Shown here piece after piece: positions 8,187 through 16,952 of a stretch of 54,033 nt of DNA. The DNA is from an uncultured Clostridia bacterium (lineage in GTDB: Bacteria; Bacillota; Clostridia; TANB77; CAG-508): assembly GCA_944392425.1 (NCBI GenBank), contig CALXWM010000004.1, positions 1 through 54,033 on the forward strand, in the 5' to 3' direction. A model generated the notes under the pieces. It did not search any database and was not told the DNA's origin. It saw only the letters and a program-made list of their open reading frames with translations. The position numbers and the translations under genes were made by a program. The stretch's first letter is position 1; each line of letters starts with the position of its first letter.

Positions 8187-10844
8187 TTAATAATTTGACC
8201 TCATTCTATTTAATGTATCGTTTACATTTGATGAAAATTGAGTTGGTGGTTGTTTTTTATTTTTGCTTTTAAAGAATCCTTTTTTTTCTGCTTTTTCATA
8301 GTTAGGAGAATAGTTTGTGTAACCTCCTCCTGATACTAATGGATATACCATGTTAGCCAAATTTTCTAAGCTAGCTAAAAAGTTTGATGAATACCCACTT
8401 AATGATATTTGGCAAAGTGCTATTGCTTCTAAATATCTTGAATAAGTTTGCATTTCAAATGGTATAGTTACATATTTTATTGTAGCAGGATTGAATAGGT
8501 CTCTTTGTAATGTCATTGATGGCTCATTATATTTTGCCATACCACCTAATATCATTTTATCGTTTAAGATTTTTAGTTTTATTTCTTTGTTTATTATTAC
8601 TCTTAATTTTGTTTCATCTAGTACATTTTTTAATTTTAATTCACTTAAAAATTGTGTTAATGGTTGTATTGTTAGTGCATCCATTGATTGTACTAAATAA
8701 ATTTCTGTAGCTTTAATAAAATAATTTATGTTTGTGTCAAAATCGCAATCCATTAGTACTGCTGAATAGTTGCTATCAAGTGTTTTTAGGATTGTTTCGA
8801 AATTTTCTGTTTCATCTGATTCGTCTGGTAGTGATGTATATACTGTTAAATTTTTATTTACCTCTACTCCCTGTGCAATTCCTCTAGAAAGATTTTTGAT
8901 GCTTTGAGTTGCTATACTCATTAAGTTTTGGTCATTATCTGTAAACATATAATATGAATTTTTATTTTTTGTTAAATCTAATATAGCTGTTTTTATTCCC
9001 TTTTGTGCTAAAAGTTCAGCTAAATTATTTACAATAAATGATGTACCATTTTTACTTGTTCCTACAAATGCTACAATTTTATTTTGTGCTACGAAATTGC
9101 TTGGTGCCACATTTGTCTCTTTTGTGGTTCTTGACAATTCATTTGTAGTACCGTAATAGTTTTGATCTGGAATTTGATTATAATTGTTTTGATTAAGTTG
9201 ATTACTATAATTATTTTCATTTGACAAATTATTATAATTGTTTCCTTGATCTGGTATAGTATTTAAATTGTCATTTTGAACATCATTTGTCATGTATGGA
9301 TTTGCAAATGAATTTGTATCATATGGATTTGCATTTTGCATACTTGCATCATATGGATTTGTATTTTGCATGCCTGTATCATATGGATTAACATTTTGCA
9401 TATTCACATCATATGGATTTGTAACTTGTGTATTTGTGTCATATGTGTTTGCCATATCAAATAAATTTAATCCATCATTATTGGTGTTTTGTAAATTATT
9501 TGTATCTTGTACATTATTATATTGCATATCGTTTTCTTGATTATTCACATTATCATTTTGCACATTTTCTACTTCATTTCCTAAGTCAAATAAATTAAAT
9601 GAATTTTGCTCTGCTGGAATTGAAGCAGTTTGATCATTGTTTTCATTTTGCATGTTATTTATATTATTAACTTTCTTAGGTCTTCCTCTTCCTCTTTTTA
9701 CTGTAGTAGGTTGTTCTGGCATACTAGACTGCATAGTATTTGTTTCAGTTTCCGCTGTTTTTGCAACCGCTTCCACATTAATTTTCTTAGGTCTTCCTCT
9801 TCTTTTTACAGGTGTCACTTCAGCACTTGATGTTTGATTTGTTGCACTTGAATTTGATGTATTTTTAGCATTTTCATTATTTATTGTTGAATTTGTATTT
9901 TGTACTGGATTTACATTCTGTATTTGATTAACCATATTTGAAGTTTTAAAGCCTTGCATATTTGCAGGTGGCATTGGTCTTTCTACTTTAGTTGGTTTTA
10001 CAGCGTCTATATTCATTGTTGATGGTATAATTACAGGTTTTGTTAAGTTTGGCTTTTCTATATCTTTTGTTAAAAAGTCAGTGTCTTGTTTTCTTACTTC
10101 TTTTTGTAATGGACTATATGGAGCATATTTGCCATTAGATAAAACAGTTCCTCCATTTACAAGTTTTTGATATCTAGCTGAACTTCTTTCAAGAATTTGT
10201 TTTACTGTATTTGGTAAAAATTTAACTATTATTCTTAATTGAGTTTCATTGTATTGGTTAGCAATACTGTCAAAGCTTTCTACACATTTCTTTTCATTAT
10301 TACCAATTTTTTTATAGTGATTTAATATGTTTTTTATTTCTGTTTCGCTAACTTCTGATTCATTTTCTGGTTTATAATTTACATCTTCTGAGTCTATTTT
10401 GTAATAACTTTTTGCTTCTTTTTTACTTCTAGGTTTATTTATTAAACTACAAACCATATCTATGTTTCTATCATTACCCAAAAGAGCATTATAAATGCCT
10501 ATTCCAAATAATTTAATTAAAAGCTCATCTGATTTTGTTCTTCTATCTGAGCAAATTAGTATTATTGGAATATCTTCACCTGTTGCTTTATATGCTTCGT
10601 CACTAATATTATCTAATTTATCAAATATAAATTTATCTATGGTGTCATAGTTGTTATTTGAAATAGGTTCTAAATCCTCTCCAATAACAACAGCATCATA
10701 TGTTTTATCTTTTTGTAATTCTTTTATTATTGCATTAAAGTAATAAACATTTTTACTTGTTATTATTTCTTTGTATTTTTCTTGATATTTTTTAATTATA
10801 GAAGATGATACATTATCATTACTTACTGCAAATAAAACTTTCAT
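8187..10844 (-). CDS. CpaE/TadZ-like ATPase with disordered AT-hook linker
   Basis: An 885-residue, three-part protein. Residues 1-140 look like a receiver-like alpha/beta domain (KVLFAVSND, YDAVVIGEDLEP, IPIILICSD). Residues 250-585 are an Asn/Gln-rich disordered linker. It holds two AT-hook-like cores, KRRGRPKK near 347-354 and KRGRGRPKK near 383-391, and a run of NPYD decapeptides near 476-518. Residues 588-845 form a ParA/MinD-type ATPase like CpaE/TadZ, with the atypical P-loop GTSKNGTS and a second acidic strand AVLMDCDFD. CpaE/TadZ proteins localise Tad pilus machines, so this probably serves the operon at 22.8-35.1 kb. The ribosome binding site GGAGGGG lies inside the last codons of the upstream gene, with only 3 bases between the two genes, so translation is coupled. 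Confidence 0.75.
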   Translation of the reverse strand: MKVLFAVSNDNVSSSIIKKYQEKYKEIITSKNVYYFNAIIKELQKDKTYDAVVIGEDLEPISNNNYDTIDKFIFDKLDNISDEAYKATGEDIPIILICSDRRTKSDELLIKLFGIGIYNALLGNDRNIDMVCSLINKPRSKKEAKSYYKIDSEDVNYKPENESEVSETEIKNILNHYKKIGNNEKKCVESFDSIANQYNETQLRIIVKFLPNTVKQILERSSARYQKLVNGGTVLSNGKYAPYSPLQKEVRKQDTDFLTKDIEKPNLTKPVIIPSTMNIDAVKPTKVERPMPPANMQGFKTSNMVNQIQNVNPVQNTNSTINNENAKNTSNSSATNQTSSAEVTPVKRRGRPKKINVEAVAKTAETETNTMQSSMPEQPTTVKRGRGRPKKVNNINNMQNENNDQTASIPAEQNSFNLFDLGNEVENVQNDNVNNQENDMQYNNVQDTNNLQNTNNDGLNLFDMANTYDTNTQVTNPYDVNMQNVNPYDTGMQNTNPYDASMQNANPYDTNSFANPYMTNDVQNDNLNTIPDQGNNYNNLSNENNYSNQLNQNNYNQIPDQNYYGTTNELSRTTKETNVAPSNFVAQNKIVAFVGTSKNGTSFIVNNLAELLAQKGIKTAILDLTKNKNSYYMFTDNDQNLMSIATQSIKNLSRGIAQGVEVNKNLTVYTSLPDESDETENFETILKTLDSNYSAVLMDCDFDTNINYFIKATEIYLVQSMDALTIQPLTQFLSELKLKNVLDETKLRVIINKEIKLKILNDKMILGGMAKYNEPSMTLQRDLFNPATIKYVTIPFEMQTYSRYLEAIALCQISLSGYSSNFLASLENLANMVYPLVSGGGYTNYSPNYEKAEKKGFFKSKNKKQPPTQFSSNVNDTLNRMRSNY
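9291..9450 (-). repeat. 30-bp tandem repeats encoding NPYD decapeptides
   Basis: About five degenerate units of 30 bp lie inside the linker of the CpaE-like gene. On the plus strand each contains a CATATGGATT-type core at a regular 30-base period. They encode units such as NPYDTGMQNT. Variation between units is mostly in the last six residues. Confidence 0.8.
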
Positions 10845-10847
10845 TTG

Positions 10848-11255
10848 TTAACCCCTCCAACCTTTTACTACTATAGCAAAAATAAGTGGCAATACTTGGC
10901 ATATAATTAGCATTGTAACTATACCAATCATTGCTCCAAAGCCTTTGTCTCTAACATCTAACTTTCTAATACCAATAACATATTGATATATAGCAGCAAT
11001 TGCTATTCCTAAAAATGCAACTGGAATACTATATACTCTTACTTTATCTAGTATGTATGCTACTAATCCATATGTAGTGCTTCCATAAGCTTCATTGTAA
11101 TCTTCTATTGATTTAAGCTCTTTATCTTTTATTTCTACAAGTTGGCTTTTTGTTTCTTCTGATATTATTTCTTCTTGATTAGTATTTGCAGCATATACAC
11201 AATTTATACCAATTATGCTAATTATGATTGCAAAAACTATAAGTAGTTTTCTCAT
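10848..11255 (-). CDS. small exported two-helix membrane protein
   Basis: A 135-residue protein with a signal peptide ending near VYAA (residues 20-23). An acidic, Lys/Glu-rich stretch of about 50 residues follows. Two hydrophobic helices lie near 73-95 and 107-129, and the tail is basic (VVKGWRG). Signal peptide plus two helices is the layout of VirB2/TrbC-type pilins, but I see no diagnostic motif, so that is only a suggestion. It is immediately upstream of the CpaE-like gene, whose ribosome binding site lies within its last codons. The pair is surely cotranscribed, which links it to the pilus-like system. Confidence 0.6.
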   Translation of the reverse strand: MRKLLIVFAIIISIIGINCVYAANTNQEEIISEETKSQLVEIKDKELKSIEDYNEAYGSTTYGLVAYILDKVRVYSIPVAFLGIAIAAIYQYVIGIRKLDVRDKGFGAMIGIVTMLIICQVLPLIFAIVVKGWRG

Positions 11256-11363
11256 GATTTACTCCCTTCTTTTTCTATTTTTATAAATTATTTATATATT
11301 GTTTTATATCAAAATTTACATACAATAATAATACACTAATCTGCTTAAAATAGCAAGCAGTTT

Positions 11364-12590
11364 TTATAATTTGTTGTACAAATATGTCATCCATTTAAAT
11401 ACTGCATTTGCCCAATTTTTATCTGTTGCATATCTTTTATTTACAGCTGTTAATGTTGCACCTTCATAATATGTACCTGTTGCAGTTTCGCCTCCATATA
11501 TTGGCGTACCTTTTGGATTTAGATAATATTTAACAAATACACGAGATACTAAGTCTATGCCTTCTGCATATGACTGGAATGTATAGGCACTTCCTGATGG
11601 GTCGCTATCATATGCTCCATATCCAAATAAATTCTTTTTATTTTTAGATATAGAAGATGTGCCCCAGCCACTTTCATGTATTGCTACTGCTGCCACAAAT
11701 ATTCCATTTATGTTGTACTGACTTTCTACATAGTAAAAATATTCTGCGTTATCTTTAAATACATTGTTTTTGTCATTCGAATCATTTTCAAATATTTGCT
11801 TAAATTGGTCTAAAGTAAGTCCACTTGGTTTATTCAAAAGCATGCTAAAGCCTAAGTTTTGGCTCAATTGCTCTTTTGTATATTGAATATTATTTTCATC
11901 ACCATCGCCTGTGCCGTTTGGATCAACATATTCTAAGCTATCTGATTTTGCCCAGCCCAAATAATTATCATAAGACACATAATACCAATCATTTTGTTTT
12001 GCTTTTAAAACTACTTTATCACCTTTATTTATAGTAACTACTTTATCTGAATTTTCATCTGGATTTAATCTTATTGTTAGTGTTGTTGATGTAGCCTTTA
12101 GCTCATCTCCAACTACTGGAACATAATTGCTTGAGAAAGCTGCCGTGCCTACTTGTACTATTTTATCTACAGATGCTTTAGTTATTCTAGAAGAAACTTG
12201 CACACTTGAAATAAGCTCGTCCCCTTCATATACATTTTTTAATACAGCATTTTGTTTTCCATCTACACCTTCTTGTAATACTTGTATTTTTCCCTTTGCA
12301 AGAGAACTATTTTCTATGTATTGTGTAGTAAATTCTACATCTATTTCTTGTTCTTCTAAAACTTCTACTTTTTGATTTTTTGTATTATTTTCTACAATTT
12401 CTTCTATGTTTATTTTCTTACTTTTATCTTGAGGTGTTATTGGTATTTCAACTGCCACAGTTTTATTTTGTGACTCTGATGCATATGAAATATTTTTGGT
12501 TAAATATATACCAAAAATAATAGCTATAACTATTGCTATGGCTATTATTGATACTAATATATATACCCACAATTTTGACTTTCTTACCAT
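11364..12590 (-). CDS. G5-SH3b-glucosaminidase cell-wall hydrolase
   Basis: A membrane-anchored enzyme of about 408 residues. The N-terminal helix (about 8-32) anchors it outside the cell. A G5-like domain (about 75-150: VEFTTQYIENSSLAKG through KIVQVG) is followed by a bacterial SH3 domain (about 165-222: KGDKVVLKAKQNDWYYV and LGWAKSDSL). A LytD/GH73-type endo-beta-N-acetylglucosaminidase domain covers about 245-408, with the catalytic-type glutamate in AVAIHESGWGTS and the motif KNLFGYGAYD. It should cleave the glycan strands of peptidoglycan. ATG 12590 is preferred because AGGG precedes it; an in-frame GTG at 12599 overlaps that site. It stands alone, with no obvious operon partner. Confidence 0.85.
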   Translation of the reverse strand: MVRKSKLWVYILVSIIAIAIVIAIIFGIYLTKNISYASESQNKTVAVEIPITPQDKSKKINIEEIVENNTKNQKVEVLEEQEIDVEFTTQYIENSSLAKGKIQVLQEGVDGKQNAVLKNVYEGDELISSVQVSSRITKASVDKIVQVGTAAFSSNYVPVVGDELKATSTTLTIRLNPDENSDKVVTINKGDKVVLKAKQNDWYYVSYDNYLGWAKSDSLEYVDPNGTGDGDENNIQYTKEQLSQNLGFSMLLNKPSGLTLDQFKQIFENDSNDKNNVFKDNAEYFYYVESQYNINGIFVAAVAIHESGWGTSSISKNKKNLFGYGAYDSDPSGSAYTFQSYAEGIDLVSRVFVKYYLNPKGTPIYGGETATGTYYEGATLTAVNKRYATDKNWANAVFKWMTYLYNKL

Positions 12591-12657
12591 AATATTCACC
12601 CTAATATTATTGTAATATTAAAGTCACTTTTTGTCAATTATTGTCTTGAAAATGTAT

Positions 12658-14335
12658 TTATTTTTTGCTTACTAAATAATAATTAGCTTCAAATCCTATT
12701 GCTCTACCTTCAAGTACAAGCTCATAATTGTTTGAGCCAGTATATTCTAGCACTTTTTTCAACACTTCATCCACATTTAAGTATAGTTTGATTCCTACAA
12801 CAAAAGTATCTTCTACTTCTCTCTCTTTTAGCAATTCAAGTTGTGTTTCATTTAATATTAAAGATTCTTTATATATTGCAAATTCAGGCATGTTTTTTAT
12901 GTGATTGTATCCATTTATTCCTACATATACAAATTGAAAATTTTGATATTCTTTTGCCAAATTTATATATTCGTTGTAACCTTTGTATAAATAATCTGGT
13001 TCTTTTGTAGTTATTCCATAAACCTGTATTATGCAGACCATAATTACCGCAATAATATTAATTGCAAGTTTTACTTGTTTTTTGCTTATTTTACTAATGT
13101 AATATGAAACTAAAAGTACTACTCCAATAGTTATTAAAGGAAGTGTTGGCAATATATATCTTTGTTCTAAATATGGTGCAGTTTTTGATATGATTAGATA
13201 ATATATTATAACTGGTAGAGTTAATACTGCATATTCTGAAATTCTTTTGTTTTTTCTATTTTTTATAAAATAAATCATTAGCATAATAGTAATTATTCCT
13301 AAAAGTACATATCCGAATTATAGTATTTATACTAAATTCTCTAAACATTTCTTCTACATAAAATTTAAGTCTTTCAAAATAGTTTTCCTGAAGTCTAGTT
13401 ATTCCTCTGTATGAAAAGAATATATGATATATACTTGCCGGAAAAATTGCTACTCCAAGTATTCCAAGTTTTATATTTTCCCAAAGCCATGTTTTTCTTT
13501 TTCCTTTTAAATGAATAAATAAAATTATGAAAATTACAAATGCAAATAGGCAAAAATAATATTGTGTTAGGAATCCTAGAATAGTGGCTACGCTAATCTC
13601 TGTTAATAGTTTTTTTGTTATGCCATGCCTACATATTTTTATACTGATATATGTGTATAAGATAACGAAAAAAGTCATCATCATATACATTCGTTGAAAC
13701 ATTACAGTTGAAATAGCTCCAATACTTAATCCATAAAGAATTAGGGCAACTATCCCTACTTTTTCTTTTTTGTACAATTTAAATATTTTAAAAATAAATA
13801 TGCAAGTTAATATATAAAATATTATATTTATTATAAATACTATATATTTTGAAAAATGTCCTAAGAAAAAAGATGATACTATATGTACTAAAATATAGAA
13901 TAATGGTGGATGTACATCTCTTGATTGATTCCATATTACAGGTGCAAAGTCAAATATGTCTTTTGGTTCTATTGTCAGATACTCCATAGCTTCTTCTTTT
14001 GTTTTCCAAATTGGATTTGTGTCTTTTTCAGCATTATATAAGTAGTAAAATGCATCACTATGAAATGCACAAAGCACAATATTTGCAAACCAATTTCCAT
14101 CTAATACATATTTAAAAATTACTGTATTTATTGCATCTGCTGGTCCATATGGTTGATATAAATTATCATATTTATAATTAGAAGAACCATATGTAAACAT
14201 TTCATCTTCATTAAATCCTTCTTTTTGTGTTTCGTAAAAAAGCATAGTAATAGTTAATACAACTATTACTATTGCTAAAATTATGTTTGTTTTATTTTTT
14301 AAAGCTTTAAAGAAAGCTTGTGATTTTGATTTCAT
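12658..14335 (-). pseudogene. GT39-like membrane glycosyltransferase, frameshifted
   Basis: A polytopic protein related to the ArnT/PMT (glycosyltransferase 39) family, which moves sugars from lipid-linked donors outside the membrane. The N-terminal part (14335 to about 13318) has one helix, then the acidic loop motif NEDEMFTYGSS. Later comes the DVHPPLFYILVH motif typical of this family, followed by several helices. At about 13313-13325 the frame is lost. One surplus base separates it from a second frame that resumes in mid-helix (FGYVLLGIITIML) and runs to 12658, ending with a soluble C-terminal domain. Together the parts give about 558 residues, a normal length. The break is a single-base change in an otherwise intact gene, so it is a recent mutation or a sequence error. 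Confidence 0.75.
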
Positions 14336-14422
14336 ATAATTTTCCTTTTTTGCTTTAATATATGGGCATGCCCTTTTACTAGCATATACATGCCTTTTAA
14401 TTATAGTTTTTTCTTGTTTTTA

Positions 14423-15178
14423 TTATTGAGCTTGCTGTGTATTTTCTTCTTGTAGTTCATTTGAAAGTTGCTCCATAACGTCTAATACCTGTGTCATTCC
14501 TGGATATATTGCATCTATAAATTCATCATCTATAATTACTTTCCAAGCTAGTCCTTTTCTTTCTAAATTTATTGTAACGTCTGTAGTTCTAGTATCTACA
14601 TTATCTTGAAGTAAGCTTTCTTCTAATAGCTGTAAATTTTGTTCTGTGCTAATATCTTCTTGCGTTTCTAATACGTTTGATATTTTTTCTATCCAGTTTA
14701 ATAATACTTGTCTAAAGTTTTTTGTTGTTATGCTAGCTGTTACTGTAGCTTTAGTATTTTCCACACTCTCGCCTGTTATCTCCCATGAAAGTTCATTAAA
14801 GCACTCTTTTTCTAAATTTGACATAGAACTTCCACTATTAGCTATTATAGTACCATCTAAAACAGAAACAAGACCATCATAGTCAATATTTAATCCAGCC
14901 ATAAATTTGTTACCATTTTTTAAATTTGTTAACAAGTTATTAACTGAAGATCTTGGTGTTATTGAAGTATATAAAACCATTAGTGCTAATATTATAAGAA
15001 CTACTAATAATATAGCTACTAACAACCATTTTTTACTTTTCTTCTCTTTTTTTATTTTTGTTTTTGGATTTTCTTTAATTTTATTTTCCTTATCAGTATT
15101 TTCTTTATATTCAACTTTGCCTAGTTTTGTTTCAATAACTTTATTCTCTGTTGTATTTTTTATGTTTTTTTCTTTCAT
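14423..15178 (-). CDS. single-pass membrane protein of unknown function
   Basis: A 251-residue protein. The Lys/Glu/Asn-rich cytoplasmic tail (1-49) leads to one transmembrane helix (about 51-70). The extracytoplasmic domain (about 75-240) contains SVNNLLTNLKNGNKF and later TTDVTINLERKGLAWKV. That layout, a short helix-rich start and then a twisted sheet, resembles NTF2-like DUF4878/DUF5105 proteins of Firmicutes, but the match is by eye only. The tail is Gln/Glu-rich. It sits upstream of the GT39-like gene on the same strand with a gap of 87 bases. No function can be assigned. Confidence 0.6.
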   Translation of the reverse strand: MKEKNIKNTTENKVIETKLGKVEYKENTDKENKIKENPKTKIKKEKKSKKWLLVAILLVVLIILALMVLYTSITPRSSVNNLLTNLKNGNKFMAGLNIDYDGLVSVLDGTIIANSGSSMSNLEKECFNELSWEITGESVENTKATVTASITTKNFRQVLLNWIEKISNVLETQEDISTEQNLQLLEESLLQDNVDTRTTDVTINLERKGLAWKVIIDDEFIDAIYPGMTQVLDVMEQLSNELQEENTQQAQ

Positions 15179-15274
15179 ATATATACCTTTCCTCTGTGAA
15201 TATATTTATTCACAAAATCCTTACTATTTTTATTTACTATAAATATATACTATAAAATTTGCTAAATCAAGTGT

Positions 15275-15820
15275 TTAATCAATTAAAATTTTTATTGCTA
15301 TTAAAATTAAAATAATTCCTCCTGCAATTTGAGCATGTTTTTTATATTTTTCTCCAAATATATTCCCAATTTTAACACCTAATAAAGATAAGAAAAAAGT
15401 TATTATGCCAATTGATACTATTGGTTCTATAATGCTTATTTTAAGAAATGCAAATGTTACCCCTACTGCTAGTGCATCTATACTTGTAGCTATTGCTAAA
15501 ACAATCATTGTCTTAAAGTCTGTACTGTCGTTTTCTTTTTCATCTTCTTTTTTAAACGCTTCTATTAGCATGTTTATGCCTATTGAAGCAATTAAAAAAA
15601 ATGCAATATAGTTGTCTACTTTTGTAACGGCACTACTTAATTTGCTTCCAAGGAAATACCCTATAACAGGCATTAGTGCTTGAAATATGCCAAAATATAT
15701 AGCTATAACTATTGCATTTTTCCATTTCATTTTTATCATAGACAATCCTTTGCAAATTGCAACTGCAAAAGCGTCCATTCCAAGTCCCACACTTAAGAAT
15801 AGGATTTCTGAAACACCCAT
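15275..15820 (-). CDS. mntP: manganese efflux pump MntP
   Basis: A 181-residue protein with six hydrophobic helices, the standard MntP length. The two characteristic acidic motifs are in GLGMDAFAVAICKGL (residues 13-27) and ATSIDALAVGVTF (about 111-123). These are the repeated DA-containing helices that line the Mn(II) path. It exports excess manganese. GGAGG lies 6 bases before the ATG. In many bacteria a yybP-ykoY Mn riboswitch precedes mntP; the upstream gap of 46 bases is too short for one and holds only a dispersed repeat. Confidence 0.95.
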   Translation of the reverse strand: MGVSEILFLSVGLGMDAFAVAICKGLSMIKMKWKNAIVIAIYFGIFQALMPVIGYFLGSKLSSAVTKVDNYIAFFLIASIGINMLIEAFKKEDEKENDSTDFKTMIVLAIATSIDALAVGVTFAFLKISIIEPIVSIGIITFFLSLLGVKIGNIFGEKYKKHAQIAGGIILILIAIKILID

Positions 15821-15834
15821 TGCATTCCTCCATA

Positions 15835-15865
15835 TTTTACGAAAAGGATCGTCCCCAACGTAAAA
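15835..15865. repeat. single GGATCGTCCCC dispersed repeat unit
   Basis: A TTTTACGAAAAGGATCGTCC unit followed by CCAACGTAAAA. It is one arm length of the family seen at 6212-6306 and 50429-50667. It lies between mntP and uppP and ends next to the uppP stop codon. Confidence 0.75.
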
Positions 15866-15866
15866 T

Positions 15867-16709
15867 CTACAATATACCTAATAGTATAATTACTATGATT
15901 CCAAGTATAATTCTATACCATCCAAATACTTTGAAGTCGTGCTTTTTTATGTAATTCATTAAGAATTTTATTACGAATATTGAAACTAAGAAAGCCACAA
16001 TCATTCCTACTAACAATACAGCAAGTTCCATTCCTGTAAAGCTTAATCCAAATTTTAATATTTTAAGTAAGCTTGCTCCAAACATAACTGGTATAGCCAA
16101 GAAAAATGTATATTCTGCAGCTACTGTTCTAGAAATGCCTATTAGTAATGCTCCTATTATTGTAGCTCCAGAACGTGATGTTCCTGGGAATATTGCTGCT
16201 ATTAATTGAAATAATCCTATTATTAAAGCATCTTTATATGTAAGGTCTGCAATATTCTCTACTCTAGGCTTCATATTTTTCTTCTTGTTTTCTATTACAA
16301 TAAATGCTATACCTACTAAAATTAGCATTGTAGCTACAACCCATGAATTATATAAATACTTATTTAGTATGTCATCAAATAAAAGTCCCACTATTGCTGC
16401 TGGTATGCAAGCAACTAATATTTTTGCCCATAAAACAAGTATATTTTTGTCCCAAGTAACTTTTGATGAACCTCCATGTTTACTTTTTTCCATTTTTAAA
16501 GGCCATATGCTTTTAAAATATAACACAACTACTGCTAATATTGCCCCTAATTGTATTACTACATCAAACATATCAAAAAATCCTTCTGACAAGCCTTCAA
16601 ATTTCAAAAAGTTTTCTGCCAATATTAAATGTCCTGTACTACTTATTGGTAACCATTCTGTGATTCCTTCAATTATTCCATAAATTATTGAATATAATAT
16701 ATTTAACAT
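15867..16709 (-). CDS. uppP: undecaprenyl-diphosphatase UppP/BacA
   Basis: An integral membrane enzyme that dephosphorylates undecaprenyl pyrophosphate to recycle the lipid carrier for peptidoglycan and other wall polymers; it gives bacitracin tolerance. The 280-residue length is typical. Signature motifs are EGITEWLPISSTGH (residues 14-27) and PGTSRSGATI (near 174-183), which hold the catalytic Glu, Ser, His and Arg. About eight hydrophobic segments are visible. AGGAGG lies 6 bases before the ATG. It is divergent from the unknown gene at 16953. Confidence 0.96.
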   Translation of the reverse strand: MLNILYSIIYGIIEGITEWLPISSTGHLILAENFLKFEGLSEGFFDMFDVVIQLGAILAVVVLYFKSIWPLKMEKSKHGGSSKVTWDKNILVLWAKILVACIPAAIVGLLFDDILNKYLYNSWVVATMLILVGIAFIVIENKKKNMKPRVENIADLTYKDALIIGLFQLIAAIFPGTSRSGATIIGALLIGISRTVAAEYTFFLAIPVMFGASLLKILKFGLSFTGMELAVLLVGMIVAFLVSIFVIKFLMNYIKKHDFKVFGWYRIILGIIVIILLGIL

Positions 16710-16952
16710 ATATTCCTCCTAATTTTGTCTATTAAAATTTATTTTTGTCATTAAAAAATTATGCTAAACTTAGTAATATATTAAAATTATAATTAAATAA
16801 TTTTAAATATATTACCAAGGATAGCAACTATGGACAAATAAATTATAACATTATTTTTATACACTTGTAAATATTTATTTTTAATGTTATAATTTTTTTA
16901 TAAAAAATAAAAAAATATTATATATGTTTATTTTAGAAAGGAATGGTTTTCT
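16710..16952. other. divergent A+T-rich intergenic region with two inverted repeats
   Basis: The region separates the divergent uppP and 16953 genes and must hold both promoters. It contains a palindrome at about 16774-16814 (TAATATATT...AATATATTA) and a second inverted repeat, ATTATAACATTA (16842-16853) with TAATGTTATAAT (16882-16893). The second could be a hairpin in the leader of the plus-strand gene. No recognisable riboswitch. Confidence 0.4.

Noticed and set aside
9291-9450. Regular 30-bp repeats as a CRISPR array
   Set aside because: The repeats are contiguous, in frame and within a coding linker; there are no unique spacers and no cas genes.
11341-11366. Hairpin CTGCTT/AAGCAG downstream of the glucosaminidase gene as its terminator
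   Set aside because: The T run is on the plus strand, where no gene ends; on the gene's own strand no T run follows.
15821-15866. Manganese riboswitch upstream of mntP
   Set aside because: The gap to uppP is only 46 bases and is filled by a dispersed repeat and the ribosome binding site.
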